A stretch of DNA of 64,000 nucleotides from Actinomycetota bacterium (lineage in GTDB: Bacteria > Actinomycetota > Thermoleophilia > Gaiellales > Gaiellaceae): positions 170,744 through 234,743 of the forward strand of contig JACDEU010000001.1 in assembly GCA_013816245.1 (NCBI GenBank). Direction: 5' to 3'. The notes beneath the pieces are model-generated. The model had not been told where the DNA came from and did not search any database. It saw nothing but the letters and a program-made list of their open reading frames with translations. A program made the position numbers and the translations under genes. Shown in pieces: positions 41,667 through 49,825 of this stretch (position 1 is its first letter; the number at the start of each line of letters is the position of its first letter).

Positions 41667-42827
41667 CTACGTCACTGCTCTTTGGCTTGTCGCCACGGGC
41701 GTCGTCTGTCCTCGGGCGTTGTCCCGGATGAAGTTCTCCGTCGCCTCGTAGGCGTCGTCGTCCGGCACTTGCTTCGGCGGTGACTTCATCAGGTAGGAGC
41801 TCGGGCCCTCGAGGGCGCCTGCGACGCCGTTGTTCAGTGCCAGCTTCGCGAGGCGCACCGCATCGATGACGATGCCGGCGGAGTTCGGGGAGTCCCAGAC
41901 CTCGAGCTTCAGTTCGAGGTTGAGCGGCACGTCTCCGAAGGCCGAGCCTTCCATGCGGATGTACGCCCACTTGCGGTCGCTCAGCCACGGCACGTAGTCG
42001 GACGGACCGACGTGCACGTTCTTCGCTCCCAGGTCGTAGTCGAGCATCGACGTGACGGCGTTCGTCTTCGAGATCTTCTTCGATTCGAGCCGCTCGCGCT
42101 CGAGCATGTTGAGGAAGTCGGAGTTGCCGCCGACGTTCAGCTGCATGGTCTTGTCGAGCCGTACGCCTCGCTCGCGGAAGAGCGAGGTGAGGACACGGTG
42201 CGTGATCGTCGCGCCGACCTGAGACTTGATGTCGTCGCCGATGATCGGCAGGCCCTTCTCCTCGAAGCGCCGCTGCCAGTAGGCCTCGCGCGCGATGAAG
42301 ACAGGCATGCAGTTGACCATTGCGCAGCCGGCCTCGAGCACCTGCTCGGCGTACCACTTCACAGCAGCGTCGGAACCGACAGGGAGGTAGTTCACGACCA
42401 CGTCCGTCTTGGTGTCACGGAGGATCCCGACGACGTCGTCGGTCTCGCCGGGCGCCTTCGTCACGACTTCGGAAATGTACTTGCCCAGTCCGTCGTGGGT
42501 CATGCCGCGATTGACCGTGATGCCGGTCTTGGGGACCTCCGCGAATTTGATCGTGTCGTTCGGATGCGCCCAGATTGCCTCCGACAGATCCTTGCCGACC
42601 TTGTCGGTGGTGACGTCGAACGCGGCCGTGAACTCGATGTCCCTGATGTGGTACCCGCCGAGGTTCACGTGCATGAGGCCCGGAACGAACTGGTCCTCCG
42701 GCGCGTCCTTGTAGTACTCCACTCCCTGGAGGAGCGAGTTGGCGCAGTTGCCGACGCCTACGATCGCAACGCGAACGGGGCCGTCGAGCCGCGCCTTGCC
42801 ATTCTGCTTGCCGTTCTGATGAGCCAT
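41667..42827 (-). CDS. ino1: myo-Inositol-1-phosphate synthase
   Basis: 386 residues with the Rossmann motif [25 protein letters not shown], the active-site Lys region [31 protein letters not shown] and [13 protein letters not shown], as in actinobacterial and archaeal enzymes. It converts glucose-6-phosphate to inositol-1-phosphate using NAD, the first step to phosphatidylinositol. AGGAGG precedes ATG 42827. Its promoter carries paired palindromic operators shared with the CDP-alcohol phosphotransferase gene 1.9 kb away. Confidence 0.96.
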   Translation of the reverse strand: MAHQNGKQNGKARLDGPVRVAIVGVGNCANSLLQGVEYYKDAPEDQFVPGLMHVNLGGYHIRDIEFTAAFDVTTDKVGKDLSEAIWAHPNDTIKFAEVPKTGITVNRGMTHDGLGKYISEVVTKAPGETDDVVGILRDTKTDVVVNYLPVGSDAAVKWYAEQVLEAGCAMVNCMPVFIAREAYWQRRFEEKGLPIIGDDIKSQVGATITHRVLTSLFRERGVRLDKTMQLNVGGNSDFLNMLERERLESKKISKTNAVTSMLDYDLGAKNVHVGPSDYVPWLSDRKWAYIRMEGSAFGDVPLNLELKLEVWDSPNSAGIVIDAVRLAKLALNNGVAGALEGPSSYLMKSPPKQVPDDDAYEATENFIRDNARGQTTPVATSQRAVT

Positions 42828-42838
42828 GGAGACCTCCT

Positions 42839-42882
42839 ATCGCATTCCTGCTATACCTCCGGGAATATAGCAGGAATGCGAT
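42839..42882 (-). promoter_or_regulatory. ino1 promoter with two ATMGCA-N4-TGCKAT operators
   Basis: Site 1 ATCGCATTCCTGCTAT (42839-42854) and site 2 ATAGCAGGAATGCGAT (42867-42882) are exact reverse complements; with flanks they make an 18-bp inverted repeat (42838-42883). On the minus strand TATATT (42864-42869) is a good -10 overlapping site 2 by three bases, and site 1 lies just downstream of the expected start of transcription. Repression by a dimeric regulator is the simplest reading. The same design occurs at 44719-44759. Confidence 0.75.
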
Positions 42883-42891
42883 ATAGGAGGG

Positions 42892-42930
42892 CAAGGAAAA
42901 GCGGGCGGCGGTCCCCGAGGCCGCCCGCTG
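42892..42930 (-). terminator. Rho-independent terminator
   Basis: On the minus strand AGCGGGCGGC pairs with GCCGCCCGCT (10 perfect pairs, arms 42900-42909 and 42920-42929) and is followed by TTTTCCTT. It closes the HYR/PD40 remnant just before the ino1 promoter. Confidence 0.85.
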
Positions 42931-42944
42931 TCTTCGCAGGCTCC

Positions 42945-43738
42945 CTAGCAGCCGAGCAGCGCGCGAATGCGGGTCGCGTCCGCGATCCAGGTCAGCCGCC
43001 TGCGCCGGCGGAATCCGTCGGTTGGCCTGAACGAGGACTACGAGGGTGCGCAACGAGTTGCACACGATTTGCCGCTGAACGGGATCGTTCGGGTTGAAGT
43101 TGGCGATGAGCCTTCCAACGGCCGGCGGGAGCAGCGACACGTCGACGATCTTTTTGATCAGATTCGTGAGCTGCTCTTTCGCGCCGAGCACGGTGACCGT
43201 GAACGAGCCGTTGCTCGAGTTACCGGACGCGTCCGTGGCCGTGCGCGCGACGGTAGTCGTCCCGACGCCGAATGTTGCGCCGGAAGCCGGTGAGCAGTTC
43301 ACCGTGGGCTTGGGTCGACATCATCCGTCGCGGATACCGCGAACGTGACGGCAGCGCCTGCCGCCGAAGTTGCGTTCACTGCCTGGTTTGCCGGGAGCGT
43401 CAGCACGGGCGCCGCCGTGTCGCTTCCGCCACTGCCGAGTGGCTGCGAGTCGGGGAAACGCTCCTCCGTGGAGTTGGTGGTCAGTGGTGTCTGCCGGTGC
43501 CGTCGGGGTTCATGACGAAGATCTTGCGGTCTGCGCCGACGCCGTCCCGATCGGTGGTGAAGAGGATCGTGCTTCCGTCCGCCGACCATGCCGGGCTCGT
43601 GTCGTTGCCCGGATCGTTCGTCAGGCGAGGCTGGCCGGTCCCGTCTGGGTTCATGACGTAGATCTCGGACTGGCCGTCCCGGTCCGACTGGAACGCGAGC
43701 TTACTGCCGTCGGGGGACCATGGCAGGCCCCAGCTCAT
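42945..43738 (-). pseudogene. PD40/HYR surface-protein remnant, frameshifted
   Basis: Starts mid-repeat at ATG 43738 with [16 protein letters not shown] and two PD40 (TolB-like) blades containing [16 protein letters not shown] and FVMNPDGTG. It shifts frame near 43494 into [17 protein letters not shown] and the HYR-like NQAVNATSAAGAAVTF, shifts again near 43306 into CSPASGATFGVGTTTV and FTVTVLGAKEQLTNLI, and appears to shift a third time near 42990 before the usual ADATRIRALLGC end (TAG 42945). The first two are clean one-base deletions. The signal peptide and earlier blades are missing, so it is 5'-truncated even if the indels are errors. Confidence 0.8.
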
Positions 43739-43780
43739 ACGCCGATATATGCGCGGGTTACTTGCGTTCGACCAGTACGG

Positions 43781-44056
43781 CTAGGGCAGGCGACGTGCCG
43801 AGGGACCGGTGATCCCGCGGCCCTGGACGAACCGGCGGTAGAGGTACAGCAGGAGCACTGCGCCCAGGAAGGCGAAGATGAGGCCACCGGCCGTTCCGAT
43901 CAAAAGTCTGGCAAGGATGCCGCCGACGAGCGAGCCGGCGAGACCCAGGCCGATCGTTGCGTACCAGGGCATCGGATCGGGCCCGGGAAGCGCGAGTCGC
44001 GCAAGACCGCCGACGATGAAGCCCCAGACGACCAGCCCGATGATGAAGATCAGCAT
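43781..44056 (-). CDS. GlsB/YeaQ/YmgE family membrane protein
   Basis: 91 residues, three hydrophobic helices, with the Gly-rich family pattern WGFIVGGLARLALPGPDP, TIGLGLAGSLVGG and a basic C-terminus (RRFVQGRGITG). Known as transglycosylase-associated or stress-response membrane proteins of unknown mechanism. It follows the CDP-alcohol phosphotransferase by four bases, so it is probably in the same operon. Confidence 0.88.
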   Translation of the reverse strand: MLIFIIGLVVWGFIVGGLARLALPGPDPMPWYATIGLGLAGSLVGGILARLLIGTAGGLIFAFLGAVLLLYLYRRFVQGRGITGPSARRLP

Positions 44057-44060
44057 GGGC

Positions 44061-44720
44061 TCATTGCCTCTCGCGCGAAAGGAGCTGCTTGCGGACGTGC
44101 AGGATTCGCTGCAGCACAGTCAGCCACGCCGTCGCCGTTAGCAGTGAGATGGCGCCGACGAGCAGCCAGATGCTGATCGGAGCGAGCACGAGGCCGGCGG
44201 TTATCACGACGACGCGCTCCGCTCGCGATCCGATGCCCACGTCTCCCTGCAAGCCGAGTGCCTCTGCCCTCGCGCGCGTGTAACTAACGAGGAACGAGCC
44301 GGCCACTCCTGCAAAGGCGAGAGCGAGCGCGACCGGGTGATCGTGGCGATGAAAGATGAGCGCGATCGCCCCGAGCATGGCTCCCTCGCCGATGCGGTCG
44401 GTGGTGGAGTCGATGAACGCACCGAACGGCGTCGTCTTCCCACCGGCGCGCGCAAGCGCGCCGTCCAGGATGTCGAGGATCGAGCCCACGACGAAGGTCG
44501 CAGCTCCGGCCCAGTAGAAGAGCCACGTGTTGCGGTTCTCGAAGAAGACGAGCACCGAGGCTGCGAGGCACAGGGATACGCCGGCAGTGGTGAGCGCGTT
44601 CGGCGTCACGCGGGTGCGTGCAAGCCCGACTATCGAGCGGGATGCGAGTGTTCGCGCTCCCGTTGTGTAGCCGTGCTTGACCCGGTGGAGAACGGCGCTG
44701 TCCCTCATGTCCTGACCCAT
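44061..44720 (-). CDS. CDP-alcohol phosphatidyltransferase, probable PI-phosphate synthase
   Basis: 219 residues with six membrane helices. The catalytic motif D-x2-D-G-x2-A-R-x8-G-x3-D-x3-D is complete in DILDGALARAGGKTTPFGAF followed by IDSTTD. Actinobacterial relatives make phosphatidylinositol phosphate from CDP-diacylglycerol and inositol-1-phosphate; the shared operators with ino1 support that substrate here. ATG 44720 overlaps an operator copy, and ATG 44708 is a possible alternative start. It is followed by the GlsB-like gene. Confidence 0.9.
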   Translation of the reverse strand: MGQDMRDSAVLHRVKHGYTTGARTLASRSIVGLARTRVTPNALTTAGVSLCLAASVLVFFENRNTWLFYWAGAATFVVGSILDILDGALARAGGKTTPFGAFIDSTTDRIGEGAMLGAIALIFHRHDHPVALALAFAGVAGSFLVSYTRARAEALGLQGDVGIGSRAERVVVITAGLVLAPISIWLLVGAISLLTATAWLTVLQRILHVRKQLLSRERQ

Positions 44721-44759
44721 CGCATTCCTGCTATGGACGAACTATAGCAGTCTTGCGAT
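44719..44759 (-). promoter_or_regulatory. Second pair of ATMGCA-N4-TGCKAT operators
   Basis: ATCGCATTCCTGCTAT (44719-44734) is identical to ino1 site 1; ATAGCAGTCTTGCGAT (44744-44759) matches site 2 at 13 of 16 positions, with all palindrome positions kept. TATAGT (44741-44746, minus strand) is a -10 candidate in the same place relative to the upstream operator as in ino1. The upstream operator also encodes the last codons and stop of the PAP2 gene (IARLL). Confidence 0.72.
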
Positions 44760-45488
44760 GAAGCCCTGGACGCGGTCGCGGTAAACGATGGTCATGGTGA
44801 TGACCGCCAGAACGATTCCGGCGAGCACGTCCAGCCAGAAGTGGTTACCGGTCGCCATGACGGCGAACCAGACCCACGCCGGCCAAAGCAGCCAGAGAAC
44901 CTTGAAAACGGGCCTGCGCGCAACCGACGCCAGGACGACGCCGACGATGAGCGCGTCCGCAGCATGGAGGCTCGGCATCGCCGCGTAGGGATTCGAGGCG
45001 AGCTCGACGAGACCGCTCCCGTGGTTGAGCCCACCGAACTGGCTGAGCGTGTCACTGAAGCCGATCGACGTGAAGAAGCGCGGCGGCGCGGTCGGCAGAA
45101 ACACGTACCCGAGCAGCCCGAGCACGTTCGCGAGCAGGATCGTGTTGCGGAACCGCGTGAAGGCCTCGTTGCGGCGGAAGTACACCCAGAGGAGGGCGAT
45201 CCCGATCACCGTGAACTCGGAGTTCCAGTAGGTCCACGAGACGAGCGTTTCGAGCACCCGTGAAGACTGGGCCCAGCCCTGGAGCGTCAGCTCGCCGAGC
45301 CCGGTGAGGCTTTGCTCGATGTTGATGACGCGCCAGCCGTTCGCGAATGCGCGGGCCGGATCGCGATCGGCGACACCGCGCGCGACCTGGTACGCCGCGA
45401 GGAACCCGAACCAGATCAGCAGCTGGTAGCCGAAGTCCGCGTACCCACGCGGGAACACACGCCTTCCGGCTGCAATGGCGGCGGTCAT
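44742..45488 (-). CDS. PAP2 / Aur1-like inositol phospholipid enzyme
   Basis: 248 residues, about six helices. PAP2 motifs: YVFLPTAPPR, PSLHAADAL (with conserved Ser-Leu-His) and GNHFWLDVLAG (catalytic His). The family (PAP2_3) includes the Aur1 inositol phosphorylceramide synthases; actinobacterial members lie next to inositol-lipid genes. It may be a lipid phosphate phosphatase or phosphotransferase acting on phosphatidylinositol phosphate, which would complete the local pathway (inference). Ends within the operator of the following gene. Confidence 0.85.
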   Translation of the reverse strand: MTAAIAAGRRVFPRGYADFGYQLLIWFGFLAAYQVARGVADRDPARAFANGWRVINIEQSLTGLGELTLQGWAQSSRVLETLVSWTYWNSEFTVIGIALLWVYFRRNEAFTRFRNTILLANVLGLLGYVFLPTAPPRFFTSIGFSDTLSQFGGLNHGSGLVELASNPYAAMPSLHAADALIVGVVLASVARRPVFKVLWLLWPAWVWFAVMATGNHFWLDVLAGIVLAVITMTIVYRDRVQGFIARLL

Positions 45489-45533
45489 GACCTACTAATC
45501 CTAAACGTCGCTCAGGAGGGGATAAATCCCTCT

Positions 45534-45553
45534 TTGGCGGCGTTATCCGCCAA
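45534..45553 (-). terminator. Short hairpin over the moaA stop
   Basis: TTGGCGG (45534-45540) pairs with CCGCCAA (45547-45553). The moaA stop TAA (45543-45545) sits in the loop. No T-run follows on the minus strand, so termination efficiency is doubtful. Confidence 0.4.
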
Positions 45554-46535
45554 TTTGCGACATCGAGCGCGAGGCGCGCACGAAACCGGGGTCGTTGATT
45601 CTGTGTTTCAACTCCTTGTGCCGCACGGCGAAACGCAGGAGCTGGGTCAATTCGGCGTCGCTGGCGCCTTCCCGAAGGGGTTTCTTGAGATCCCATTCCC
45701 TTCGTGAGAAAAGGCACGTGCGCAGCTGGCCGTCCGCCGTCAGGCGAATGCGGTCGCAGCTGGAACAGAACGGTTCCGACACGGGATTGACGAAGCCGAG
45801 CTCGCCGGCCCCGTCTGCAAAGCGGAAGCGGCGCGCAGTCGAAGAGGCCTTCGCGGGGAGCTCGACGAGCGGCCCGTGTGAGGCTTCGATGATCGCCCTG
45901 ATCTCTCCGCCCGTCAGGACGTCGTCCTCGTGCCACGCCTGGTCTGCGTCGAGCGGCATGAACTCGATGAAGCGGACGACGTACGGTTTTCGTCGCGCAA
46001 GTTCCGCCAGTGCGGGAACCTCCGTCTCGGTGAAGCCCTTCACCGCGACGCAATTGACCTTGATCGGGCGCAACTCCGGATAACGCTCCGCTTCCTCGAG
46101 CCCACGCAGGACCGCGTCGAGCGCGTCGCGCCGCGTGATCTCCGCAAAGCGAACGTGGTTGAGCGAGTCGAGCGAGACGTTCAGGCGCTGGAGGCCTGCT
46201 TCCACGAGCGGGCGCGCCAGCCTGTCGAGGAGCACGCCGTTCGTCGTGAGTGAGAGGTCGCGGACGCCGGCCGTAGCGGAGAGCATGCCCACGAGTGTCG
46301 GCAGGTCCCGCCGGATGAGCGGCTCGCCGCCGGTCAGCCGGACCTCGTCGACGCCGAGTCGTGCGAGCACACCTACGAGCCGCGCGATCTCCTCGAAGCT
46401 GAGAATCTCATCGCGTCCGAGCCACTCCAGCCCTTCGGCCGGCATGCAGTACGTGCAGCGGAAGTTGCACTTGTCGGTGACCGAAATGCGCACCGACTTG
46501 ATCTCCCGGCCCCACGCGTCGACGAGCGGATCCAT
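45543..46535 (-). CDS. moaA: GTP 3',8-cyclase (molybdenum cofactor biosynthesis)
   Basis: 330 residues. The radical-SAM cluster CNFRCTYC (Cys23, Cys27, Cys30), the LTGGEPLIR motif, the C-terminal second cluster CSSCDRIRLTADGQLRTC, and the conserved Gly-Gly C-terminus (SQIGG) are all present. It catalyses the first step from GTP to cyclic pyranopterin. No other moa gene is adjacent and no molybdenum-cofactor riboswitch is visible upstream. Confidence 0.96.
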   Translation of the reverse strand: MDPLVDAWGREIKSVRISVTDKCNFRCTYCMPAEGLEWLGRDEILSFEEIARLVGVLARLGVDEVRLTGGEPLIRRDLPTLVGMLSATAGVRDLSLTTNGVLLDRLARPLVEAGLQRLNVSLDSLNHVRFAEITRRDALDAVLRGLEEAERYPELRPIKVNCVAVKGFTETEVPALAELARRKPYVVRFIEFMPLDADQAWHEDDVLTGGEIRAIIEASHGPLVELPAKASSTARRFRFADGAGELGFVNPVSEPFCSSCDRIRLTADGQLRTCLFSRREWDLKKPLREGASDAELTQLLRFAVRHKELKHRINDPGFVRASRSMSQIGG

Positions 46536-46612
46536 GAAACGAGCTTAGCCCAAGGTTTCATGGCCAAACCAGGAGGCAAACCCGCTCAACGGCCTTCTAC
46601 AAGGAGGATCTG

Positions 46613-46909
46613 ATGTCCGGTAGTGATTTCGACGACCAGGGCGGCGGCCAGTCCGGCGGCGGTGAGTCGGGCGGCGACGGAGAAGAAGGCGGCGGCGCCG
46701 GCGGCGGCGGCGGACAGGAAGGTGGCGGCGGCCAGGGCGGCGGCGGTCAGGAAGGTGGCGGCGGCCAGGGCGGAGGCGGCCAGGGCGGCGGCGGTCAGGA
46801 AGGTGGCGGCGGCCAGGGTGGAGGCGGCCAGGGTGGAGGCGGCCAGGAAGGCGGCGGCGCCGGTGGCAACGGCGGCATGGGCGGCGACGACGATCCCGCA
46901 GCTTCCTAG
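46613..46909 (+). CDS. Gly/Gln-rich GGGGQ-repeat protein
   Basis: 98 residues from ATG 46613, with a strong AAGGAGG six bases upstream. An acidic start (MSGSDFDDQ) is followed by repeated GGGGQ and EGGGGQ units over residues 31-79, then NGGMGGDDDPAAS. There is no signal or membrane segment and not one Lys or Arg. The strong ribosome site and clean frame argue it is expressed; antisense frames here are shadows of the repeat. Function unknown. Confidence 0.75.
   Translation: MSGSDFDDQGGGQSGGGESGGDGEEGGGAGGGGGQEGGGGQGGGGQEGGGGQGGGGQGGGGQEGGGGQGGGGQGGGGQEGGGAGGNGGMGGDDDPAAS
46703..46849 (+). repeat. GGC-rich repeat units encoding GGGGQ/EGGGGQ
   Basis: Units of 15 and 18 bp built from ggcggcggNcag and gaaggtggcggcggccag, about ten in tandem. 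Variants ggtgga/ggcgga mark individual units, so slippage is likely. Confidence 0.8.
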
Positions 46910-46929
46910 TCGGACCTCGTAGCTCCACC

Positions 46930-46956
46930 GCGAAGGCGCCGTCACGGCGCCTTCGC
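46930..46956 (+). terminator. Hairpin after the Gly-rich gene
   Basis: GCGAAGGCGCC (46930-46940) pairs with GGCGCCTTCGC (46946-46956) with a 5-nt loop. It is followed by TGCGTTC rather than a T-run. Confidence 0.55.
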
Positions 46957-46978
46957 TGCGTTCGGAGAGAATCGCGCG

Positions 46979-47851
46979 GTGCCTGCACTCGTCGCGTTGA
47001 TCTTCGTCACCGCCGTCTGGGGCGTGACGTTCGTGCAGGTCAAGGACGCCGTCGCGCTCTATCCGCTCTTCGCGTTCCTCGCCGTCCGCTTTTGGATCGC
47101 GACGCTGACGCTCGCCGTTCCCGGCTTGCCGCGCGTGCGCAGCCTCGGCCGCCCGGGGCTCGGCGCCGGTGCGTTCCTCGGTCTTCTGCTTGCCGCCGGG
47201 TACACGCTGCAGACGGCCGGGCTCGAGCGAACGACCGTGTCGAGCACGGGCTTCATCACCGGGATGTACGTCGTCCTGACGCCACTGATCGCGCTCCTCC
47301 TCGTCCGGTCGCGCATCGGCTTCTCCGTGTGGGGAGGAGTCGTTCTGTCGACGATCGGGCTCGCGATGCTCTCCGGAATCCATGCCGGCTCGGCCGCTGG
47401 AGACCTGCTCGTGCTGGCAGCCGCCGCGGTGTACTCGTTGCAGATCGTCCTCATGGAGCGCTACGCGCCCGTCTACGACGCAGTTGCGTTCACGTTCGTC
47501 GAGATGCTCGCCGCGGGGGTCGCACTCGGCGTCGTCGCGGTGGCGCTCGGCGATCTCCACGTGCCCCACGGCTGGACGGTGTGGGGGGCGCTGCTAGTCA
47601 CCGGCGTCTTCGCGAGCGCGCTCGGATTCCTCGTCCAGACCTGGGCGCAGCGGCGCACGTCGGCGACCCGCACCGCCCTCGCGTTCACGATGGAGCCCGT
47701 CTGGACCGCCCTTTTCGGTTACACCCTTGCCGGCGACCGGCTCGGCTGGCTGGGGTGGGGAGGCTGTGCGGTGATCATGGCCGGCATCGTCCTGGCCGAG
47801 CCCGCCGCGGCCCGGGCGCTGGCCAGCGCCCTGAGACGACCGAGGACTTGA
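46979..47851 (+). CDS. EamA/DMT superfamily permease
   Basis: 290 residues from GTG 46979, ten hydrophobic helices in two EamA repeats (ALIFVTAVWGVTFVQVKDAV at the start; AAAAVYSLQIVLMERYAPV for the second repeat; FTMEPVWTALFGYTLAGDRL near the end). These permeases export or exchange metabolites; the substrate is unknown. It runs in the same direction as dnaK, whose promoter overlaps its last codons. Confidence 0.88.
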   Translation: MPALVALIFVTAVWGVTFVQVKDAVALYPLFAFLAVRFWIATLTLAVPGLPRVRSLGRPGLGAGAFLGLLLAAGYTLQTAGLERTTVSSTGFITGMYVVLTPLIALLLVRSRIGFSVWGGVVLSTIGLAMLSGIHAGSAAGDLLVLAAAAVYSLQIVLMERYAPVYDAVAFTFVEMLAAGVALGVVAVALGDLHVPHGWTVWGALLVTGVFASALGFLVQTWAQRRTSATRTALAFTMEPVWTALFGYTLAGDRLGWLGWGGCAVIMAGIVLAEPAAARALASALRRPRT

Positions 47852-47880
47852 TACGATGCGGCTTAGATTTTCTCAGTAGA
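47848..47880 (+). promoter_or_regulatory. dnaK promoter region with degenerate HAIR-like site
   Basis: CTTGATA-CGATGCG-GCTTAGA (47847-47867) has the CTTGAGT-N7-ACTCAAG layout of HspR operators but matches only 5/7 and 3/7. TTGATA could be a -35; no good -10 at 17 bases. Given the hspR gene in this operon an HspR site is expected here, but the sequence match is weak. Confidence 0.3.
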
Positions 47881-47905
47881 CCCACAAGGAAAGGCGAAAC
47901 CAGGT

Positions 47906-49825
47906 ATGGCAAAGACAATCGGCATCGATCTCGGGACGACCAACAGCGCGATGGCCGTTCTCGAGGGCGGCGAGCCGGCGGTCATTCCGAACGCGGAAGG
48001 AGGGCGCACCACCCCCTCCGTCGTCGCGTTCACGAAGGACAGCCAGCGGCTCGTCGGGGCGCCCGCGCGGCGCCAGCAGGTGACGAACCCGGAGAACACG
48101 GTGTTCTCGATCAAGCGGTTCATGGGGCGCAAGTGGGACGAGGTCTCGGAAGAGATGACGATCGTCCCGTACGAAGTGGTGCAGGGCCCGAATGGAGACG
48201 CGCGCGTGAGGGCCGGCGGCAAGGAGTACGCCCCGCCGGAGATCAGCGCGATGATCCTCCAGAAGCTGAAGGCGGACGCCGAGGCCTATCTCGGTGAGCC
48301 CGTGAGCGACGCCGTCGTCACCGTTCCCGCCTATTTCAACAACGCGCAGCGCGAGGCGACGAAGGACGCCGGCAAGATCGCCGGGCTCAACGTCGTCCGC
48401 ATCATCAACGAGCCGACCGCAGCTGCACTCGCCTACGGGCTCGACAAAGAAGGGTCTGACCAGACGATCCTCGTCTTCGACCTCGGCGGCGGCACGTTCG
48501 ACGTGTCGATTCTCGAGCTCGGCGAGGGCGTCTTCGAGGTGAAGTCCACGAACGGCGACAACCACCTCGGCGGCGACAACTTCGACAAGGCGATCGTCGA
48601 CTGGATGGTTGCCGAGTTCAAGAAGGACCAGGGCATCGACCTCGCCGCCGACCGCATGGCCTTGCAGCGTCTCTACGAGGCGGCCGAGAAGGCGAAGATC
48701 GAGCTGTCGTCCACCATGACGACGCAGATCAACCTTCCGTTCGTCACCGCGACTCAGGACGGGCCGAAGCATCTCGACCTCGCGCTCACGCGCGCAAAAC
48801 TAGAAGAGATCACCGGTGACCTGCTCGAGCGGACCGTCGGTCCGACGCGGCAGGCAGTCGAAGATGCAGGCATCGACAAGTCGAAGATCGACCATGTCGT
48901 GCTCGTCGGCGGCATGACCCGCATGCCTGCAGTGCAGGCGAAGGTCAAGGAGCTGATCGGCAAGGACCCGCACAAGGGCGTGAACCCGGACGAGGTCGTC
49001 GCCGTCGGCGCTGCGATCCAGGGTGGCGTGCTCAAAGGCGAGGTCAAGGACATCCTGCTTCTGGACGTCACTCCCCTGTCGCTCGGCATCGAGACGAAGG
49101 GCGGCGTCTTCACGCGGCTGATCGAGCGGAACACGACGATCCCGACGAAGAAGTCCGAGACGTTCACAACCGCGGAGGACAATCAGCCGTCGGTCGAGGT
49201 GCACGTCCTGCAGGGCGAGTCCGAGATGGCCGCCTTCAACAAGACGCTCGGCAAGTTCCAGCTCGTCGGCATTCCGCCGGCGCCGCGGGGCATGCCGCAG
49301 GTCGACGTCTCCTTCGACATCGACGCGAACGGGATCATCAACGTGTCGGCGAAGGACCTCGGCACCGGAAACCAGCAGCAGATCCGGATCGAGGGCGGCT
49401 CGGGCCTCAAGGAGGATGAGGTGCAGCAGATGATCCGTGACGCGGAGGCGCACGCCGACGAGGCACGTCGCCTGCGCGAGGTCGCGGACACGAAGAACCA
49501 CGCAGAGCAGCTCGCCTACCAGACGGAGCGTTCGCTGAAGGATCACCGCTCGGCACTCGACGAGTCCGACGCGGCGACGATCGAGGGACGCGTGATGGAG
49601 CTCCGGCAGGCGCTCGAAGGCGATGACGTCGGCGAGATTCGCGCCAAGACCGAGGCGCTACAGGAGGCGTCCCACAAGCTCGCCGAGGCTGTTTATGCAT
49701 CGGCGCAGCAGCAGACGACCACCACGACGTCGGCGACCGGCAACGGTGGCGGCTCCGACGACGAGGTCGTCGAAGAGGGCGACTACGAAGTCATCGATGA
49801 GGAACAGGAGGCTCCGAAGGCCTAA
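47906..49825 (+). CDS. dnaK: Chaperone DnaK (Hsp70)
   Basis: 639 residues, full length. ATPase domain motifs [24 protein letters not shown] and LVGGMTRMP are present, followed by the linker [15 protein letters not shown], the substrate domain and an acidic tail ending [21 protein letters not shown] precedes ATG 47906. First gene of dnaK-grpE-dnaJ-small membrane gene-hspR-clpB; its stop overlaps the grpE start by one base (TAATG). Confidence 0.98.
   Translation: MAKTIGIDLGTTNSAMAVLEGGEPAVIPNAEGGRTTPSVVAFTKDSQRLVGAPARRQQVTNPENTVFSIKRFMGRKWDEVSEEMTIVPYEVVQGPNGDARVRAGGKEYAPPEISAMILQKLKADAEAYLGEPVSDAVVTVPAYFNNAQREATKDAGKIAGLNVVRIINEPTAAALAYGLDKEGSDQTILVFDLGGGTFDVSILELGEGVFEVKSTNGDNHLGGDNFDKAIVDWMVAEFKKDQGIDLAADRMALQRLYEAAEKAKIELSSTMTTQINLPFVTATQDGPKHLDLALTRAKLEEITGDLLERTVGPTRQAVEDAGIDKSKIDHVVLVGGMTRMPAVQAKVKELIGKDPHKGVNPDEVVAVGAAIQGGVLKGEVKDILLLDVTPLSLGIETKGGVFTRLIERNTTIPTKKSETFTTAEDNQPSVEVHVLQGESEMAAFNKTLGKFQLVGIPPAPRGMPQVDVSFDIDANGIINVSAKDLGTGNQQQIRIEGGSGLKEDEVQQMIRDAEAHADEARRLREVADTKNHAEQLAYQTERSLKDHRSALDESDAATIEGRVMELRQALEGDDVGEIRAKTEALQEASHKLAEAVYASAQQQTTTTTSATGNGGGSDDEVVEEGDYEVIDEEQEAPKA

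Noticed and set aside
46536-46612. Molybdenum-cofactor riboswitch upstream of moaA
   Set aside because: The gap of about 75 bases shows no long structured leader.
46703-46849. Short regular repeats considered as a CRISPR array
   Set aside because: Units are contiguous coding triplet repeats without spacers, and no cas gene is present in the window.
46586-47569. 327-codon minus-strand ORF across the Gly-rich and permease genes
   Set aside because: Low-complexity Arg/Glu/His-rich shadow of two well-supported plus-strand genes.
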